The notes under the pieces: model-generated | Database searches by the model: none | What the model was told of the DNA's origin: nothing | The model's input: only the letters and a program-made list of their open reading frames with translations | Position numbers and translations under genes: made by a program | Origin: an uncultured Lachnospiraceae bacterium | GTDB taxonomy: Bacteria; Bacillota; Clostridia; Lachnospirales; Lachnospiraceae | DNA: 64,000 nt | NCBI GenBank assembly: GCA_902786515.1 | Contig: CADADA010000004.1 | Coordinates: forward strand, 1 to 64,000 | Reading direction: 5' to 3' | Shown: positions 27,843 to 37,718 of the stretch, one piece after another | How the letters are laid out: each line of letters starts with the position of its first letter | Numbering within the stretch: position 1 is the stretch's first letter

Positions 27843-28562
27843 TTACCTTCCTGTTTTCTTATTTAGTAGTTTTATTGCATTATATGCAGCCTCCTGTTGA
27901 GCCGCCTTTTTTGTTCTTCCTTCCCCATATCCGATTACTTTATCATCTATAACAGCATTTACTCCATAGCATTTATCATGATCAGGCCCCTCTTCTTTTA
28001 TAATATCATATTTTAAATTTCCTTTATGATATTTTTGTATCAACTCCTGCAAAACTGTTTTACTATCATAAAATAACTGCTTATTTTCAATGTCGTTTAA
28101 TATAAAGCTTAGAACAAATTTTTTTGCAGGCTCCATTCCTCCATCAAGATATATGGCTCCCAGCAGTGCCTCTACAGCATCGGATGTCACGGAATCCCTT
28201 GTTCTTCCCCCTGTTCTTTCTTCTCCATGTCCTAGAAAAAGATATTTACCAAGACCAATCTGTTCCGCCACTGCCGCTAAAGGCTTCTCTGATACAAGAC
28301 CTGCTCTTAATTTTGTCAGCTCCCCCTCTGCTTTTTCAGGATAATTGAGATACAGATATTCACTTGATATCATCTCTAATATGGCATCTCCAAGAAATTC
28401 TAATCTCTCATTACACTTAGACTTTGCCATCTTTCTGTCATTGGTATACGAGCTGTGCGTCAATGCATGTATCAGCATTTCCTGATGCTGAAATGTATAA
28501 CCGATTTCTTTTTCTAATTGACTTAAATCTTTAAGAATAGTATCCGCCTTCCTTCTGTTCAT
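27843..28562 (-). CDS. rnc: Ribonuclease III
   Basis: This double-strand-specific endoribonuclease processes rRNA precursors and structured mRNAs. Its 239 residues contain the RNase III signature ERLEFLGDAILE (52-63), the second acidic motif near SDAVEALLGAIYLDGG and a C-terminal double-stranded RNA-binding domain (about 160-235, ending with KKAAQQEAAYNAIKLL). It is followed closely by smc and preceded by acpP, the usual Firmicutes order. The 73 bases upstream contain a strong hairpin that could be a target for the enzyme's own regulation, although nothing shows this directly. Confidence 0.95.
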   Translation of the reverse strand: MNRRKADTILKDLSQLEKEIGYTFQHQEMLIHALTHSSYTNDRKMAKSKCNERLEFLGDAILEMISSEYLYLNYPEKAEGELTKLRAGLVSEKPLAAVAEQIGLGKYLFLGHGEERTGGRTRDSVTSDAVEALLGAIYLDGGMEPAKKFVLSFILNDIENKQLFYDSKTVLQELIQKYHKGNLKYDIIKEEGPDHDKCYGVNAVIDDKVIGYGEGRTKKAAQQEAAYNAIKLLNKKTGR

Positions 28563-28592
28563 AATTAATCATTTCATATGTTACAACGCAAA

Positions 28593-28613
28593 GTCGCGGC
28601 AAAATGCCGCGAC
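28593..28613 (-). other. GC-rich hairpin between acpP and rnc
   Basis: GTCGCGGC and GCCGCGAC form a perfect 8-bp stem around a 5-base loop in an otherwise AT-rich gap. Only TTTGCG follows on the minus strand, so it is at best a weak terminator. It may instead act as an attenuator or processing site separating acpP from rnc-smc-ftsY. Confidence 0.6.
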
Positions 28614-28635
28614 AACTCATCTAATAACTTACTTA

Positions 28636-28872
28636 TCAATTATCGTTTGTAGCATTCCTAATCTGTTCCACTGCATCGTTTACCGAAACTATTTTTTCTG
28701 CCTCTTCGCTAGGAATCTCAATATTAAATTCCTCTTCAATTCCCATGATAATCTGAAATACATCAAGTGAATCAGCACCAAGGTCATCAATAAATGTCGT
28801 GTCCATCGTGATTTCACTTTCATTTACATTTAACACTTCTGCAATGATTGCCCGAATCTTCTCAAATTCCAT
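28636..28872 (-). CDS. acpP: Acyl carrier protein
   Basis: This 78-residue acidic protein carries growing fatty acyl chains on a phosphopantetheine arm attached to Ser35 in LGADSLD. The four-helix pattern and the length are standard. The start at 28872 (MEFEKIRAI) is preferred over the ATG nine bases upstream because GGAAGG lies nine bases before it. It follows plsX by 14 bases, consistent with supply of acyl-ACP to the PlsX enzyme. Confidence 0.95.
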   Translation of the reverse strand: MEFEKIRAIIAEVLNVNESEITMDTTFIDDLGADSLDVFQIIMGIEEEFNIEIPSEEAEKIVSVNDAVEQIRNATNDN

Positions 28873-28886
28873 AAAAACCATCCTTC

Positions 28887-29900
28887 CTAATCATCTTTCA
28901 TAATTAATTTTTCCTGAATTATTTCATTAATTCTTTCTTTTTTAAATGATTCACATTGGAATATTGCATTTTTCACTTCAACAGCTTTTGAATTTCCGTG
29001 GATTTTAACAACTAATCCATTCAGTCCCAATAGCGGTGCCCCTCCATATTTATCAACACTAAATGTCTTAAGTGTACCTTTTAATGCCGGTTTTATGAGT
29101 AATGCGCCAATCTTACTTCTTAAAGTACTCATCATTCCCGCCTTTATCTTAGACAAAAGCGTTGTCGCTAAACCTTCGTACAATTTCAGGATAACATTAC
29201 CAACAAACGCTTCACAGACAATTACATCTGCTGCTCCGAACGGAATGTCCCTTGCCTCTACACTTCCAATAAAATTAATATCAGTACAGTTCTTCAGCAT
29301 AGGGAATGTTTCTTTCACCAATGCATTGCCTTTTTCTTCCTCCGTACCAATATTAACAATAGCTACTCTCGGATTCTTTATCCCGACAATTTTTTCCATG
29401 TATATAGAGCCCATTCTTGCGAACTGAACCAGATGCGACGAGCGGGCATCGACATTTGCTCCCGCATCGATAAGAAGAGCTACCCCGTCACTTGTCGGAA
29501 TGACCGGAGCCAATGGTGGTCTCTCTATGCCTTTAATCCTACCGACAATCACCTGCCCGCCTACCAATATCGCACCGGAGCTTCCTGCTGATATAAAAGC
29601 ATCACATTCCCTACTCTTAACCATATTCATCGCAACAACCATTGATGAATCTTTTTTCTTTCGTATAGCATTTACCGGAGGTTCATCCATCAGAATAGTC
29701 TCTGAAGAGTTCACTACCGTTATTCTTTTCTCATCATACTTATATCTGCCAAGTTCTTCTTTAATCTTATCTTCAAATCCGACCAGAACTATCTCAACTT
29801 TTTCATTCTCACATATAGCCTCAACGGCACCTTTTACTATCTCACCCGGAGCATTGTCACCACCCATAGCATCAATTGCTATCTTCGTAATTTCCGACAT
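28887..29900 (-). CDS. plsX: Phosphate acyltransferase PlsX
   Basis: PlsX makes acyl-phosphate from acyl-ACP and phosphate, the first step of phospholipid synthesis in most bacteria. The 337-residue protein starts with the family signature [19 protein letters not shown] and contains [14 protein letters not shown] and [12 protein letters not shown]. Its length is normal. It has its own promoter (29948-29976) and lies between rpmF and acpP, as in other Firmicutes. An AGGAGG site precedes the start. Confidence 0.96.
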   Translation of the reverse strand: MSEITKIAIDAMGGDNAPGEIVKGAVEAICENEKVEIVLVGFEDKIKEELGRYKYDEKRITVVNSSETILMDEPPVNAIRKKKDSSMVVAMNMVKSRECDAFISAGSSGAILVGGQVIVGRIKGIERPPLAPVIPTSDGVALLIDAGANVDARSSHLVQFARMGSIYMEKIVGIKNPRVAIVNIGTEEEKGNALVKETFPMLKNCTDINFIGSVEARDIPFGAADVIVCEAFVGNVILKLYEGLATTLLSKIKAGMMSTLRSKIGALLIKPALKGTLKTFSVDKYGGAPLLGLNGLVVKIHGNSKAVEVKNAIFQCESFKKERINEIIQEKLIMKDD

Positions 29901-29947
29901 ATCAATCCTCCTTTTTCTGTATTTTTATACAATAAACACTTACGTTA

Positions 29948-29976
29948 ATTTTACTAGCATGCACCCTAAAAATCAA
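29948..29976 (-). promoter_or_regulatory. plsX: Probable plsX promoter
   Basis: On the minus strand TTGATT (29971-29976) and TAAAAT (29948-29953) are 17 bases apart, about 48 bases before the plsX start. It lies after the rpmF terminator, so plsX-acpP begin a separate transcript. Confidence 0.6.
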
Positions 29977-30022
29977 TACTTTTTTACGAAATATGGTATT
30001 ATCATATCATTTTGTGTTTACG

Positions 30023-30050
30023 AAAAAAAGACACTCTGACGAGTGTCTTT
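30023..30050 (-). terminator. Intrinsic terminator after rpmF
   Basis: On the minus strand AAGACACTC pairs with GAGTGTCTT around a 4-base loop and runs into seven T residues, 13 bases after the rpmF stop. Confidence 0.88.
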
Positions 30051-30062
30051 CAAAAGTCGATA

Positions 30063-30242
30063 TTAATCAACCTCAATGATTTCTTTCTTGTTATATGAAC
30101 CACAAGCCTTGCACACTCTGTGTGGCATCATCAATGCTCCACATTTGCTGCATTTTACTAAGTTTGTAGCACTCATCTTCCAATTTGCTCTACGTTTATC
30201 TCTTCTTGCACGAGAAGTTTTATTCTTTGGACAAATAGACAT
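30063..30242 (-). CDS. rpmF: Ribosomal protein bL32
   Basis: This 59-residue basic protein of the large ribosomal subunit begins SICPKNKTSRARRDKRRANW. It keeps the zinc-binding set Cys31, Cys34, Cys44 and Cys47, so it is the zinc-containing form. The start at 30242 has AGGAGG nine bases upstream. It follows the yceD gene by four bases, as in most bacteria. Confidence 0.97.
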   Translation of the reverse strand: MSICPKNKTSRARRDKRRANWKMSATNLVKCSKCGALMMPHRVCKACGSYNKKEIIEVD

Positions 30243-30246
30243 GACC

Positions 30247-30771
30247 TTACACCTCCTTAAACTTGTTAAAAACATCAAGTATTTTTGACATTCTAGGGTC
30301 TAACTCAGTCCTATCACAGTCACAAGGCTGCGTATTGAGATTTGCCCCACATCTATTACAAATTCCTTTACAGTCATCACTGCAAAGAATCTTCATAGGC
30401 ATATTTACCAAAATCTCATTATATACGAACCGTTCCACATCAAATGAATTCTCTACTATAAACGAATACTCATCAGCATCTTCATACTCATCTGACGGTC
30501 TGCTCATATCAATCTCTTTAGCTACTGAAATGTCAAATCTTTGATTCACATTTTCTAAACACCTATCACACGGAATATCGAGTGAACAATGCACTTGTGC
30601 CTTCACTGCCAACTTACGCTTACCAACATTCTGTATACATATAGTTACGTCTTCCTTATCTACGAACGGATAACTTGCATTATTTATAACAAATTCATCC
30701 ATCTCAATTTTTGTCGTATACTCTGCCTTTTTATGTTCAGTTGACAACAGCTCCGATAAATCAATCAGCAT
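30247..30771 (-). CDS. YceD/DUF177 family protein
   Basis: This 174-residue protein belongs to the YceD (DUF177) family, which is nearly always encoded just before rpmF and has been linked to 23S rRNA accumulation. It carries CDRCLENV (about 85-92) and a cysteine cluster CSDDCKGICNRCGANL (about 127-142) that probably binds a metal. The start at 30771 has GAAGGAGG just upstream; a frame extension to 30795 lies before that site. The gene has a consensus promoter at 30829-30857. Confidence 0.88.
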   Translation of the reverse strand: MLIDLSELLSTEHKKAEYTTKIEMDEFVINNASYPFVDKEDVTICIQNVGKRKLAVKAQVHCSLDIPCDRCLENVNQRFDISVAKEIDMSRPSDEYEDADEYSFIVENSFDVERFVYNEILVNMPMKILCSDDCKGICNRCGANLNTQPCDCDRTELDPRMSKILDVFNKFKEV

Positions 30772-30828
30772 ATTAAAACCTCCTTCTTTAAGCACGTTTT
30801 AACAGCATGTCTCAAATCGCACTAGTAC

Positions 30829-30857
30829 ATTATACAAATTTAATAAAGATTTGTCAA
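30829..30857 (-). promoter_or_regulatory. Consensus promoter of yceD-rpmF
   Basis: TTGACA (30852-30857) and TATAAT (30829-30834), both perfect consensus, are separated by 17 bases on the minus strand, about 58 bases before the yceD start. This predicts strong housekeeping expression, as expected for a ribosomal protein. Confidence 0.88.
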
Positions 30858-30885
30858 TATTTTTTTTACTTTTTCACTGCACCTA

Positions 30886-31812
30886 TTATTCAAACAGCGG
30901 TGTTGAAAAATATCTCTCAGCAGTATCAGGTAAAATTGTTACTACTGTCTTTCCTTCTCCGAGTTCTTCTGCCAGTTTAAGTGCTGCTGCCACATTTGTA
31001 CCACTTGATATTCCACACATTAAACCCTCAATTCTTGCCAGATCTTTTGCACATTTTAAAGCCTCTTCATCTGAAACAATATAGATATACTCGTAAATGC
31101 TCTGGTTTAATACATCCGGAACTACTCCATCACCGATTCCCATCTGAATATGTGTCCCTACAGTTCCACCTGCTAAAATCGCAGCATTTTCCGGTTCCAC
31201 AGCCCATATTTTTATATCAGGATTTAATGCTTTTAGTGTTTCACCAATACCTGTAATGGTTCCGCCGGTTCCTATTCCTGAGCAAAATCCATCAATAGGA
31301 CCGGCTACCTGCTCAAGAATTTCTACACCCGTATGGTAACGGTGTACCAAAGGGTTAGCAATATTCTTAAACTGCTGCGGAACAAATACCCTTTCATCCT
31401 TCCCGGCCATATCGTTTGCTAACTCAACACACTTTTCTATACACTCGCCAATATTCCCCGCATCATGCACCAGAATAACTTTTGCTCCATAATGTTCTAC
31501 AAGCAGTTTTCGTTCTTTACTTACAGAATCAGGCATTATTATTACTGTTTCATATCCTTTCACCGCTCCGACTAACGCCAGACCTATCCCCTGATTACCG
31601 CTTGTCGGTTCCACAATAATGGAATCCTTTGTCAATATTCCATCTTTTTCCGCTTGTAAAATCATGCTGTACGCAGTTCTTGTCTTAACAGAACCTCCAA
31701 CATTCAGGCCCTCAAATTTCACTAACACCCTTGCCATCCCGGGTTTAGTCATTCTGTTCAACTGTATAACAGGTGTTTCTCCCATTGCCTCTAAAACATT
31801 ATTATAAACCAT
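30886..31812 (-). CDS. cysK: Cysteine synthase (O-acetylserine sulfhydrylase)
   Basis: This PLP enzyme makes cysteine from O-acetylserine and sulfide. The 308-residue protein has the PLP lysine Lys43 in GGSVKTRTA, the SGNQGIGLA loop, and GIGTGGTITG for phosphate binding. Its length is standard. It lies alone between the yceD promoter and a membrane-protein gene, all on the minus strand. Lack of a CBS domain or other fusion separates it from cystathionine beta-synthase. No T-box or riboswitch is visible upstream. Confidence 0.93.
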   Translation of the reverse strand: MVYNNVLEAMGETPVIQLNRMTKPGMARVLVKFEGLNVGGSVKTRTAYSMILQAEKDGILTKDSIIVEPTSGNQGIGLALVGAVKGYETVIIMPDSVSKERKLLVEHYGAKVILVHDAGNIGECIEKCVELANDMAGKDERVFVPQQFKNIANPLVHRYHTGVEILEQVAGPIDGFCSGIGTGGTITGIGETLKALNPDIKIWAVEPENAAILAGGTVGTHIQMGIGDGVVPDVLNQSIYEYIYIVSDEEALKCAKDLARIEGLMCGISSGTNVAAALKLAEELGEGKTVVTILPDTAERYFSTPLFE

Positions 31813-31871
31813 TTCTATTTATTCCTTCCTGCCATCTATTTATATGATATGCGTATAACTATGAGGTTTCA

Positions 31872-32468
31872 TTACCATTTAATATATTCTCTTTTGGTTT
31901 TCTCTATCATAAAAAAATCCTTGTAAACTAAAAGATTAACTTTACTATTAATTCCATATGGATGTGTAGTATTTTTTAATTGATACATAATAAACCTATA
32001 TCCATCCGGTGTACTTACAAGCAGTTTAACAACCTGTCCCGGTACACCATTATACCTGACATGATCATCAACATATCCATATACGGTTGCGGTTATTTGT
32101 TTTCCCCTTAGTTTCAAAATAACATATCCCAAAATATTTTTTATTATTACAACAGAAAATCCTACTGCAACCATTGCAAAAGGAATCACAAAAGCTACAA
32201 TTCCTAACGAAAACTCTTCTTTATTGTCTATAGTTGCAGCTATTGGCATTAAAACACCAACAGAACCAAAACTCAGCACGAATATCAAAGGAAATATAAT
32301 TGTCCAAAAATTCAGATTAGCTTCTTTGCAATCAATAACCGGATATTCAGTATTTGCATATTCGGTATCAAGACCTGTATATTGTCCACAAAACGGGCAG
32401 ATTTCTGTTGTTACCGGCGCCCCACAGTTTTTACACTTGAGTCCTACACTTTGATTATTTTTTTTCAT
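31872..32468 (-). CDS. Membrane protein with N-terminal zinc ribbon
   Basis: I do not recognise a specific family. The 198-residue protein begins with a zinc ribbon (Cys12, Cys15, Cys24, Cys27). Two strong membrane segments follow (about 54-76 and 88-113), then a basic linker and a C-terminal domain of about 80 residues predicted to be beta-rich. It starts 12 bases after the end of the secreted protease gene and is probably cotranscribed with it, but no joint function can be stated. Confidence 0.6.
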   Translation of the reverse strand: MKKNNQSVGLKCKNCGAPVTTEICPFCGQYTGLDTEYANTEYPVIDCKEANLNFWTIIFPLIFVLSFGSVGVLMPIAATIDNKEEFSLGIVAFVIPFAMVAVGFSVVIIKNILGYVILKLRGKQITATVYGYVDDHVRYNGVPGQVVKLLVSTPDGYRFIMYQLKNTTHPYGINSKVNLLVYKDFFMIEKTKREYIKW

Positions 32469-32480
32469 GGCTTTTCCTCT

Positions 32481-34061
32481 CTATTTAATTAATACATCAC
32501 AGACATACTTCTTGTTTTTACTTCCGCATATCATTTCCGCAATCACCCTCGTCTTACCTGCCCTTTTTCCCTTCACTTTTCCATTTGCAGATACAGTTGC
32601 AATCTTTTTATCAGCCACACTCCATTTTACTATTCTCTTTGCAGCCTTTGACGGCGCTATCACAGCCAATTTTTTTGTTTTTCCTACTTTTAGTTTTAAA
32701 CTCTTTTTACTAATTTTGTACTTATTTGTAAAATCCAGATTATCAGTATAAGCTTTTATCCGGAAATTTCCGCTATCTCCATAGTCCTTCCATGCACCAT
32801 CTGATTTCTTAATAAAGCTCTGACCTTTTGCTGAAACAGAGTTAAATATAATCCAGCCGGCATCATAATAGACATCCTTTCCTATGTACACCTTTGAATC
32901 ACCGGATAACGTAATGACTATCGAATACTTTTCGCCAGGATTTAATAATATATATTTTTTTAATTCTATTGTCTGATAGCCTGCCGTCTTAAGAACTCCT
33001 GTCTGTTCAGTTCCAAAAACTTTTCTTCCGCTTTCCGGATTGTTCCCATCAGACAATCCCACATAAACCTGAATTGAATATTTTACATTTTCAGATTGAG
33101 TATTTATACTGATTGCTTTCAATGCCTCACATTTTCCATTGACAGCGACTGACTTAAAAATATTAGAAATCTTTGATCCATTTTTTATAAGCTTTTTATC
33201 CGGACATGCGGTTCCATCATATTGATAAATATTATCATACATCTTATCCTTTGACCTCATTTGAAACGCACATACATCCGATATGCTCTTATCTTCGTAA
33301 GAAATATAGAAATATCCGGAATCTGCATAATTTTCTCCCCTGCTTTCTTTCGCAATCCACGCTCCGTCCGTTTCAGGTCTTAAGTTTTCATGAAAATTCT
33401 CCCTGCTATATCCGTCATTCCATCCTACGAGTGTCACCGAATGATTTGCAGACGTACAATCTGTGTAATATCCGCCATTTTCACTGAGGCAGCTTTCATC
33501 CATATACATCGCCACTGCTGCCGCACCGTGTTCCCTAATACAATTCTTTATATTCTCCTGAGTACAATCATAAAAAAATACATTTTCAACCTGATAAATG
33601 CTGTTATAACACTGCTCCGGTGAAGGCGTGATTCCATATGGAATATCCTGTTCTGATGCCACACCTGCCCCTGTCATCATATGAACAGATGCAAGCTTAA
33701 TATTTCCACCTGAGCTAAGCACGTCCCCATCTGTCAAAACATTTCTGTCTCCATTAGTCAGATTCAACAGATCATTCTGTCTGTTATAAAAAAACCAGAC
33801 AAGCTGTTCTTCAGACAAATCTACAGTATTATCCTCGAATCCCTGCCTGATAAGATTATTTTCAATAGCTGCAATAATCGCGAAGGCATAACATGTATTA
33901 TCCTCTCCGCGATTTTTAACAGACGTCACCATGCCGCTTTCTCTCAAATCATATACCGGCATTTCTGCATAAGAATCCACACACATTATGCAGCCGAAAC
34001 AAACGGTAAATAACATGGCATATATTATTTTCAGGAAATAATTTCTGTTAATTGCAGCCAT
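32481..34061 (-). CDS. Secreted papain-like (C1) peptidase with Ig-like (Big2) domain
   Basis: The 526-residue protein has a signal peptide (about 1-32) and then a C1-type protease domain with Cys57 in EDNTCYAFA and His207 in NHSVTLVGW. A lectin-like region follows, and a C-terminal Big2 Ig-like domain (about 447-526, KYKISKKSLKLKVGKTKKL). In the usual WxxKNSWG motif the catalytic-site asparagine appears as glutamate (WIAKESRG), so activity may be altered. Big2 modules are common in surface proteins of gut Firmicutes and often mediate attachment. The protein should act outside the cell. It lies between acetate kinase and the zinc-ribbon membrane protein. Confidence 0.78.
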   Translation of the reverse strand: MAAINRNYFLKIIYAMLFTVCFGCIMCVDSYAEMPVYDLRESGMVTSVKNRGEDNTCYAFAIIAAIENNLIRQGFEDNTVDLSEEQLVWFFYNRQNDLLNLTNGDRNVLTDGDVLSSGGNIKLASVHMMTGAGVASEQDIPYGITPSPEQCYNSIYQVENVFFYDCTQENIKNCIREHGAAAVAMYMDESCLSENGGYYTDCTSANHSVTLVGWNDGYSRENFHENLRPETDGAWIAKESRGENYADSGYFYISYEDKSISDVCAFQMRSKDKMYDNIYQYDGTACPDKKLIKNGSKISNIFKSVAVNGKCEALKAISINTQSENVKYSIQVYVGLSDGNNPESGRKVFGTEQTGVLKTAGYQTIELKKYILLNPGEKYSIVITLSGDSKVYIGKDVYYDAGWIIFNSVSAKGQSFIKKSDGAWKDYGDSGNFRIKAYTDNLDFTNKYKISKKSLKLKVGKTKKLAVIAPSKAAKRIVKWSVADKKIATVSANGKVKGKRAGKTRVIAEMICGSKNKKYVCDVLIK

Positions 34062-34076
34062 ACAACCTCTTCTATC

Positions 34077-35270
34077 TTACTTCACTAATGCTAAAGTTTC
34101 CCTTGCTATTTTAAGTTCCTCATTAGTAGCAACAACTAAAACTTTCACCTTAGAATCGTCTTTAGAGATAATCATCTCATCTTCACGTTTCTCATTCTGG
34201 TCTTTATCAATAGAAACTCCAAGATATGTAAGCGATTCACATACTTTCTCTCTTACATAAGCGTTGTTTTCGCCTATTCCTGCAGTAAATACAATGTTAT
34301 CAACACCGTTCATTGCCGCAGCATATGCACCTACGTATTTTATAATTCTATAAATGAAAACGTGCAAAGCAAGTTCTGCTCTCTTATCACCTTTCTCCTT
34401 TGCTTCCATTAAATCTCTAAAATCGCTTGTAGTTCCTGAGATTCCGTATACACCTGATTTTTTGTTGAGAACATTCATAACTTCTGCTACGGACATATTC
34501 TCCTTATTTGCAATAAATTCCATAATTGCAGGATCAATATCTCCTGAACGTGTTCCCATTATTAATCCTTCAAGCGGAGTAAGTCCCATACTTGTATCTA
34601 CAGACTTTCCTCCATTTACAGCACATATGCTGGCTCCATTACCGATATGACACACGATAGTCTTCTGAGACTCGTATGGCTGATTCAATATTTCAGCTAC
34701 TCTCTTTGAAACATAACTGTGAGATGTTCCGTGGAAACCATATCTTCTGACTTTATACTTCTCATAATATTCATATGGAAGTCCGTAAATATATGCTTCT
34801 TCAGGCATCGTCTGATGAAAAGCAGTATCAAACACCCCAACCATAGGTGTATTCGGCATATGTTCTTTACATGCCTCTATACCAATTAGATTTGCAGGAT
34901 TATGTAACGGTGCTAAATCATTACACTCTTCAATTGCTTTTATAACTTCATCCGTAATCACTGTAGATGATGCAAATTTCTCTCCTCCATGCACGATTCT
35001 GTGACCTACGGCACCTACCTCATCAAGGCTTCCTATAACACCTGTCTTCTCGTTAATTAATGCATCCAATACCATACCAACTGCCTTTGAATGAGTAGGC
35101 ATCGGTTCCTCAGTAATCTCTTTTTCGCCGCCCTCAGGCTGATATACGAGTCTGCTTCCTTCAATACCGATTCTCTCACATAAGCCCTTTGCAAGAACTT
35201 CTTCTGCAACAGAATCAATCAATTGGAATTTAAGTGAAGAACTTCCACAGTTAATAACTAAAATATTCAT
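34077..35270 (-). CDS. ackA: Acetate kinase
   Basis: AckA makes ATP and acetate from acetyl phosphate, the key energy step of acetate-forming fermentation. The 397-residue protein starts [18 protein letters not shown] and has the conserved phosphate-binding segments [17 protein letters not shown] and GNGAS. The start at 35270 follows AAAAGGAG by seven bases. The partner gene pta, often adjacent, is not in this window. The gene follows GH31 by 47 bases on the same strand. Confidence 0.96.
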   Translation of the reverse strand: MNILVINCGSSSLKFQLIDSVAEEVLAKGLCERIGIEGSRLVYQPEGGEKEITEEPMPTHSKAVGMVLDALINEKTGVIGSLDEVGAVGHRIVHGGEKFASSTVITDEVIKAIEECNDLAPLHNPANLIGIEACKEHMPNTPMVGVFDTAFHQTMPEEAYIYGLPYEYYEKYKVRRYGFHGTSHSYVSKRVAEILNQPYESQKTIVCHIGNGASICAVNGGKSVDTSMGLTPLEGLIMGTRSGDIDPAIMEFIANKENMSVAEVMNVLNKKSGVYGISGTTSDFRDLMEAKEKGDKRAELALHVFIYRIIKYVGAYAAAMNGVDNIVFTAGIGENNAYVREKVCESLTYLGVSIDKDQNEKREDEMIISKDDSKVKVLVVATNEELKIARETLALVK

Positions 35271-35317
35271 TTTCAATCTCCTTTTCAATATATTCTTATT
35301 CTATCATATAATAACTA

Positions 35318-37585
35318 TTATAATGTTTTTACAACTCCTGTACAAGTATTTTTGATTATACAATCTTTATAATCTCTTTCGAATCCTTTATGTATATACT
35401 CCTTTACTGCATTTTCTCCATCATAAGAAATTCTGTAGCAATTGTACTTTCCTTCCAGATAATCAAATGATTCCCCATCATCAAGATAATGAATGTACTC
35501 AGCCTTTTCACCCGGATAATAATCTAATTCCAGTGTGTCGATTACCTTCTCTCCAATATACTGCATTACAGGATATTTAGGTATCAATGAACCTGCCTTA
35601 ACAAATATTGGGCATGTGTCTAAAGGACTGTCTTTTATAATATATTGTCCGCCTTCGTATAATTCCTTTGTAAAATAATCGTACCATTTTCCTTCAGGCA
35701 GATAAACGAGTTTCTTAGTCTGTCCCTGATTAACTACCGGAGAAACCAAAATGTTTTCTCCTACCATAAACTCATCATTCATATTTACAACTTCTTTATC
35801 GTTACTGTAATGTAATATTAATGGTCTCAGCACAGGTATACCTGTTTTTTCACATTCATGGAACAAATCATAAAAATACGGTATTAATGTATATCGAAGT
35901 TCAACATATTTTCTGTATATATCAAGTACTTCTTTTCCAAATCTCCATGGCTCCTGATATTTTGTTCCCATTGCGCTGTGATTTCTAAATAGTGGCGAAA
36001 AACATCCTACCTGTATCCATCTCGCCATCAATTCCGCTGTAGCATCCGAACCAAATCCTCCAATATCTGTTCCTACAAAAGCCATTCCGCTCATTGACAA
36101 ATTAAGTAATTGAGGTATTGCCATCTGTAAATGCACCCACAAACTGTGATTATCTCCGGTCCATGCTGTAGTATATTTCTGGCTTCCCGCAAAACATGCC
36201 CTTGTAATGACAAACGGACGTCTTTTGTCATACTTTTTCATTCCTTCATAGGTCGCCTTCGCCATGTAATGTCCATACAAATTATGCATTTCTTTGTGAC
36301 TGGTTTTCCTGTCACCATTTCTAAATACGATATTATCCGGTAACGGTCCTTTGAAGCTCGCAGGTTCATTCATATCGTTCCAGATTCCTCTTACACCCTT
36401 ATTTACCAATTTCTCATGAAGTCCTCCCCACCATTTCCTGACATCTTCATTACCAAAATCAGGAAATACGCTTTCTCCTGGCCACACCTCATTTTCATAT
36501 ACTGTTCCATCCGGATTTTTCACGAAATAACCGTTTTTTATTCCTTCTTCATATACATAATATCCTTCTTCTTTTTTTACTCCGGGGTCAATAATCGTTA
36601 CAACTTTAAAACCGTCTTTTGCAAGGTCTCTTATAAATTCATCTGCATTTTCAAATCTTTTATCATCAAATGTAAACACCTTATAATTTTCCATATAATC
36701 AATATCAAAATGAATGACATCGCACGGTATCCTGTTTTTTCTCATATTATCCGCTATTTCCCTGACTTCATTTTTAGAAGCATAACTCCACCTTGACTGA
36801 TGGTATCCAAGCGCAAATAACTGTGGCAAAGTCATTCTTCCGGTGAGGTATGTATATCCGGTGATAACATCACTAATGTTTTCTCCTGCTATGTAGTAAT
36901 AATCTATATTGCCCGCCTCCGCAGCAATATAATAATACTCATCACTCTCACTTCCCATATCAAAGTAAGAATGATAACTTGTATCAAAATACAATCCATA
37001 GCATGAAGTATCTGTAAGTGCTATGAGAAATGGAATAGATTTATACAGCGCCTTGAAATTTTCGAGTTGCGGATCCGGATTATCTGTATTCCACATTTCA
37101 TACATATAACCTTTTTTATTCAGGTAGCCTGTCTTATCTCCCAGTCCATAAAATGCTTTTATATTTTGCAAGTCTTTAATTACTGTGTAATGGTATTCCT
37201 CTTCTTCTGAAGCTGAATGGCCTTCCTGCTCTAAAAGTGCTTTATCCAGCTCTGACAGTCTGTTTTTCTGTGTTCTTTTTCCATCAAAGTCCTTACATAC
37301 AATATTTCCATCTGTGTCGTAAAAATCTATTTTTAATTCATCGCGTACCTTGATTATCATCTTAGGTGTACTTATACAAATCACACCATCCTGCTCTTTT
37401 ACCTCAAAACTCCCTGACGGAAAAACATCATCACATAAAGCACCTGTTTGTATTATCTCAGAACCCGTCTCAATATACACTCTTGCTATTTCATCTGTAA
37501 TGATTTCCAAATATCCTTTGACATTCCCGTATTCCAATAATACTTTTTGTTCCTGAATCATATATTTTAATAAGTTTTTTTCCAT
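35318..37585 (-). CDS. GH31 family alpha-glucosidase
   Basis: This 755-residue enzyme has the GH31 barrel with nucleophile Asp404 in IWNDMNEPASF, acid/base Asp478 in WTGDNHS, and the VGTDIGGF segment. It also has the usual N-terminal beta domain and a C-terminal beta-sandwich. It should release glucose from the ends of alpha-glucosides. No signal peptide is visible, so it acts in the cytoplasm on imported maltodextrins or similar sugars. GGAGG precedes the start at 37585. Its sugar specificity (maltose, isomaltose or xylosides) cannot be fixed by sequence here. It is divergent from tmcAL. Confidence 0.9.
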   Translation of the reverse strand: MEKNLLKYMIQEQKVLLEYGNVKGYLEIITDEIARVYIETGSEIIQTGALCDDVFPSGSFEVKEQDGVICISTPKMIIKVRDELKIDFYDTDGNIVCKDFDGKRTQKNRLSELDKALLEQEGHSASEEEEYHYTVIKDLQNIKAFYGLGDKTGYLNKKGYMYEMWNTDNPDPQLENFKALYKSIPFLIALTDTSCYGLYFDTSYHSYFDMGSESDEYYYIAAEAGNIDYYYIAGENISDVITGYTYLTGRMTLPQLFALGYHQSRWSYASKNEVREIADNMRKNRIPCDVIHFDIDYMENYKVFTFDDKRFENADEFIRDLAKDGFKVVTIIDPGVKKEEGYYVYEEGIKNGYFVKNPDGTVYENEVWPGESVFPDFGNEDVRKWWGGLHEKLVNKGVRGIWNDMNEPASFKGPLPDNIVFRNGDRKTSHKEMHNLYGHYMAKATYEGMKKYDKRRPFVITRACFAGSQKYTTAWTGDNHSLWVHLQMAIPQLLNLSMSGMAFVGTDIGGFGSDATAELMARWIQVGCFSPLFRNHSAMGTKYQEPWRFGKEVLDIYRKYVELRYTLIPYFYDLFHECEKTGIPVLRPLILHYSNDKEVVNMNDEFMVGENILVSPVVNQGQTKKLVYLPEGKWYDYFTKELYEGGQYIIKDSPLDTCPIFVKAGSLIPKYPVMQYIGEKVIDTLELDYYPGEKAEYIHYLDDGESFDYLEGKYNCYRISYDGENAVKEYIHKGFERDYKDCIIKNTCTGVVKTL

Positions 37586-37655
37586 GAAATACCTCCAACT
37601 ATTTATAAATACATATGTCTCAATTATATATCTTTTTCTATTTCAAATAAAGTGT

Positions 37656-37684
37656 TTTACTTGTAAATAATAATATATTATGAT
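37656..37684 (+). promoter_or_regulatory. Possible tmcAL promoter
   Basis: TTTACT (37656-37661) and TATGAT (37679-37684) are 17 bases apart, 35 bases before the tmcAL start. The region is very AT-rich, so chance matches are possible. Confidence 0.42.
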
Positions 37685-37718
37685 ATTTATATATTAAAAC
37701 TCATAAGGAAGTGATTGA

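Noticed and set aside
29948-29976. FapR operator at the plsX promoter
   Set aside because: The sequence around the promoter does not form the TTAGTACC-type inverted repeat known for FapR.
30886-31812. T-box or cysteine-responsive leader upstream of cysK
   Set aside because: The 60 bases upstream hold no T-box sequence or terminator hairpin.
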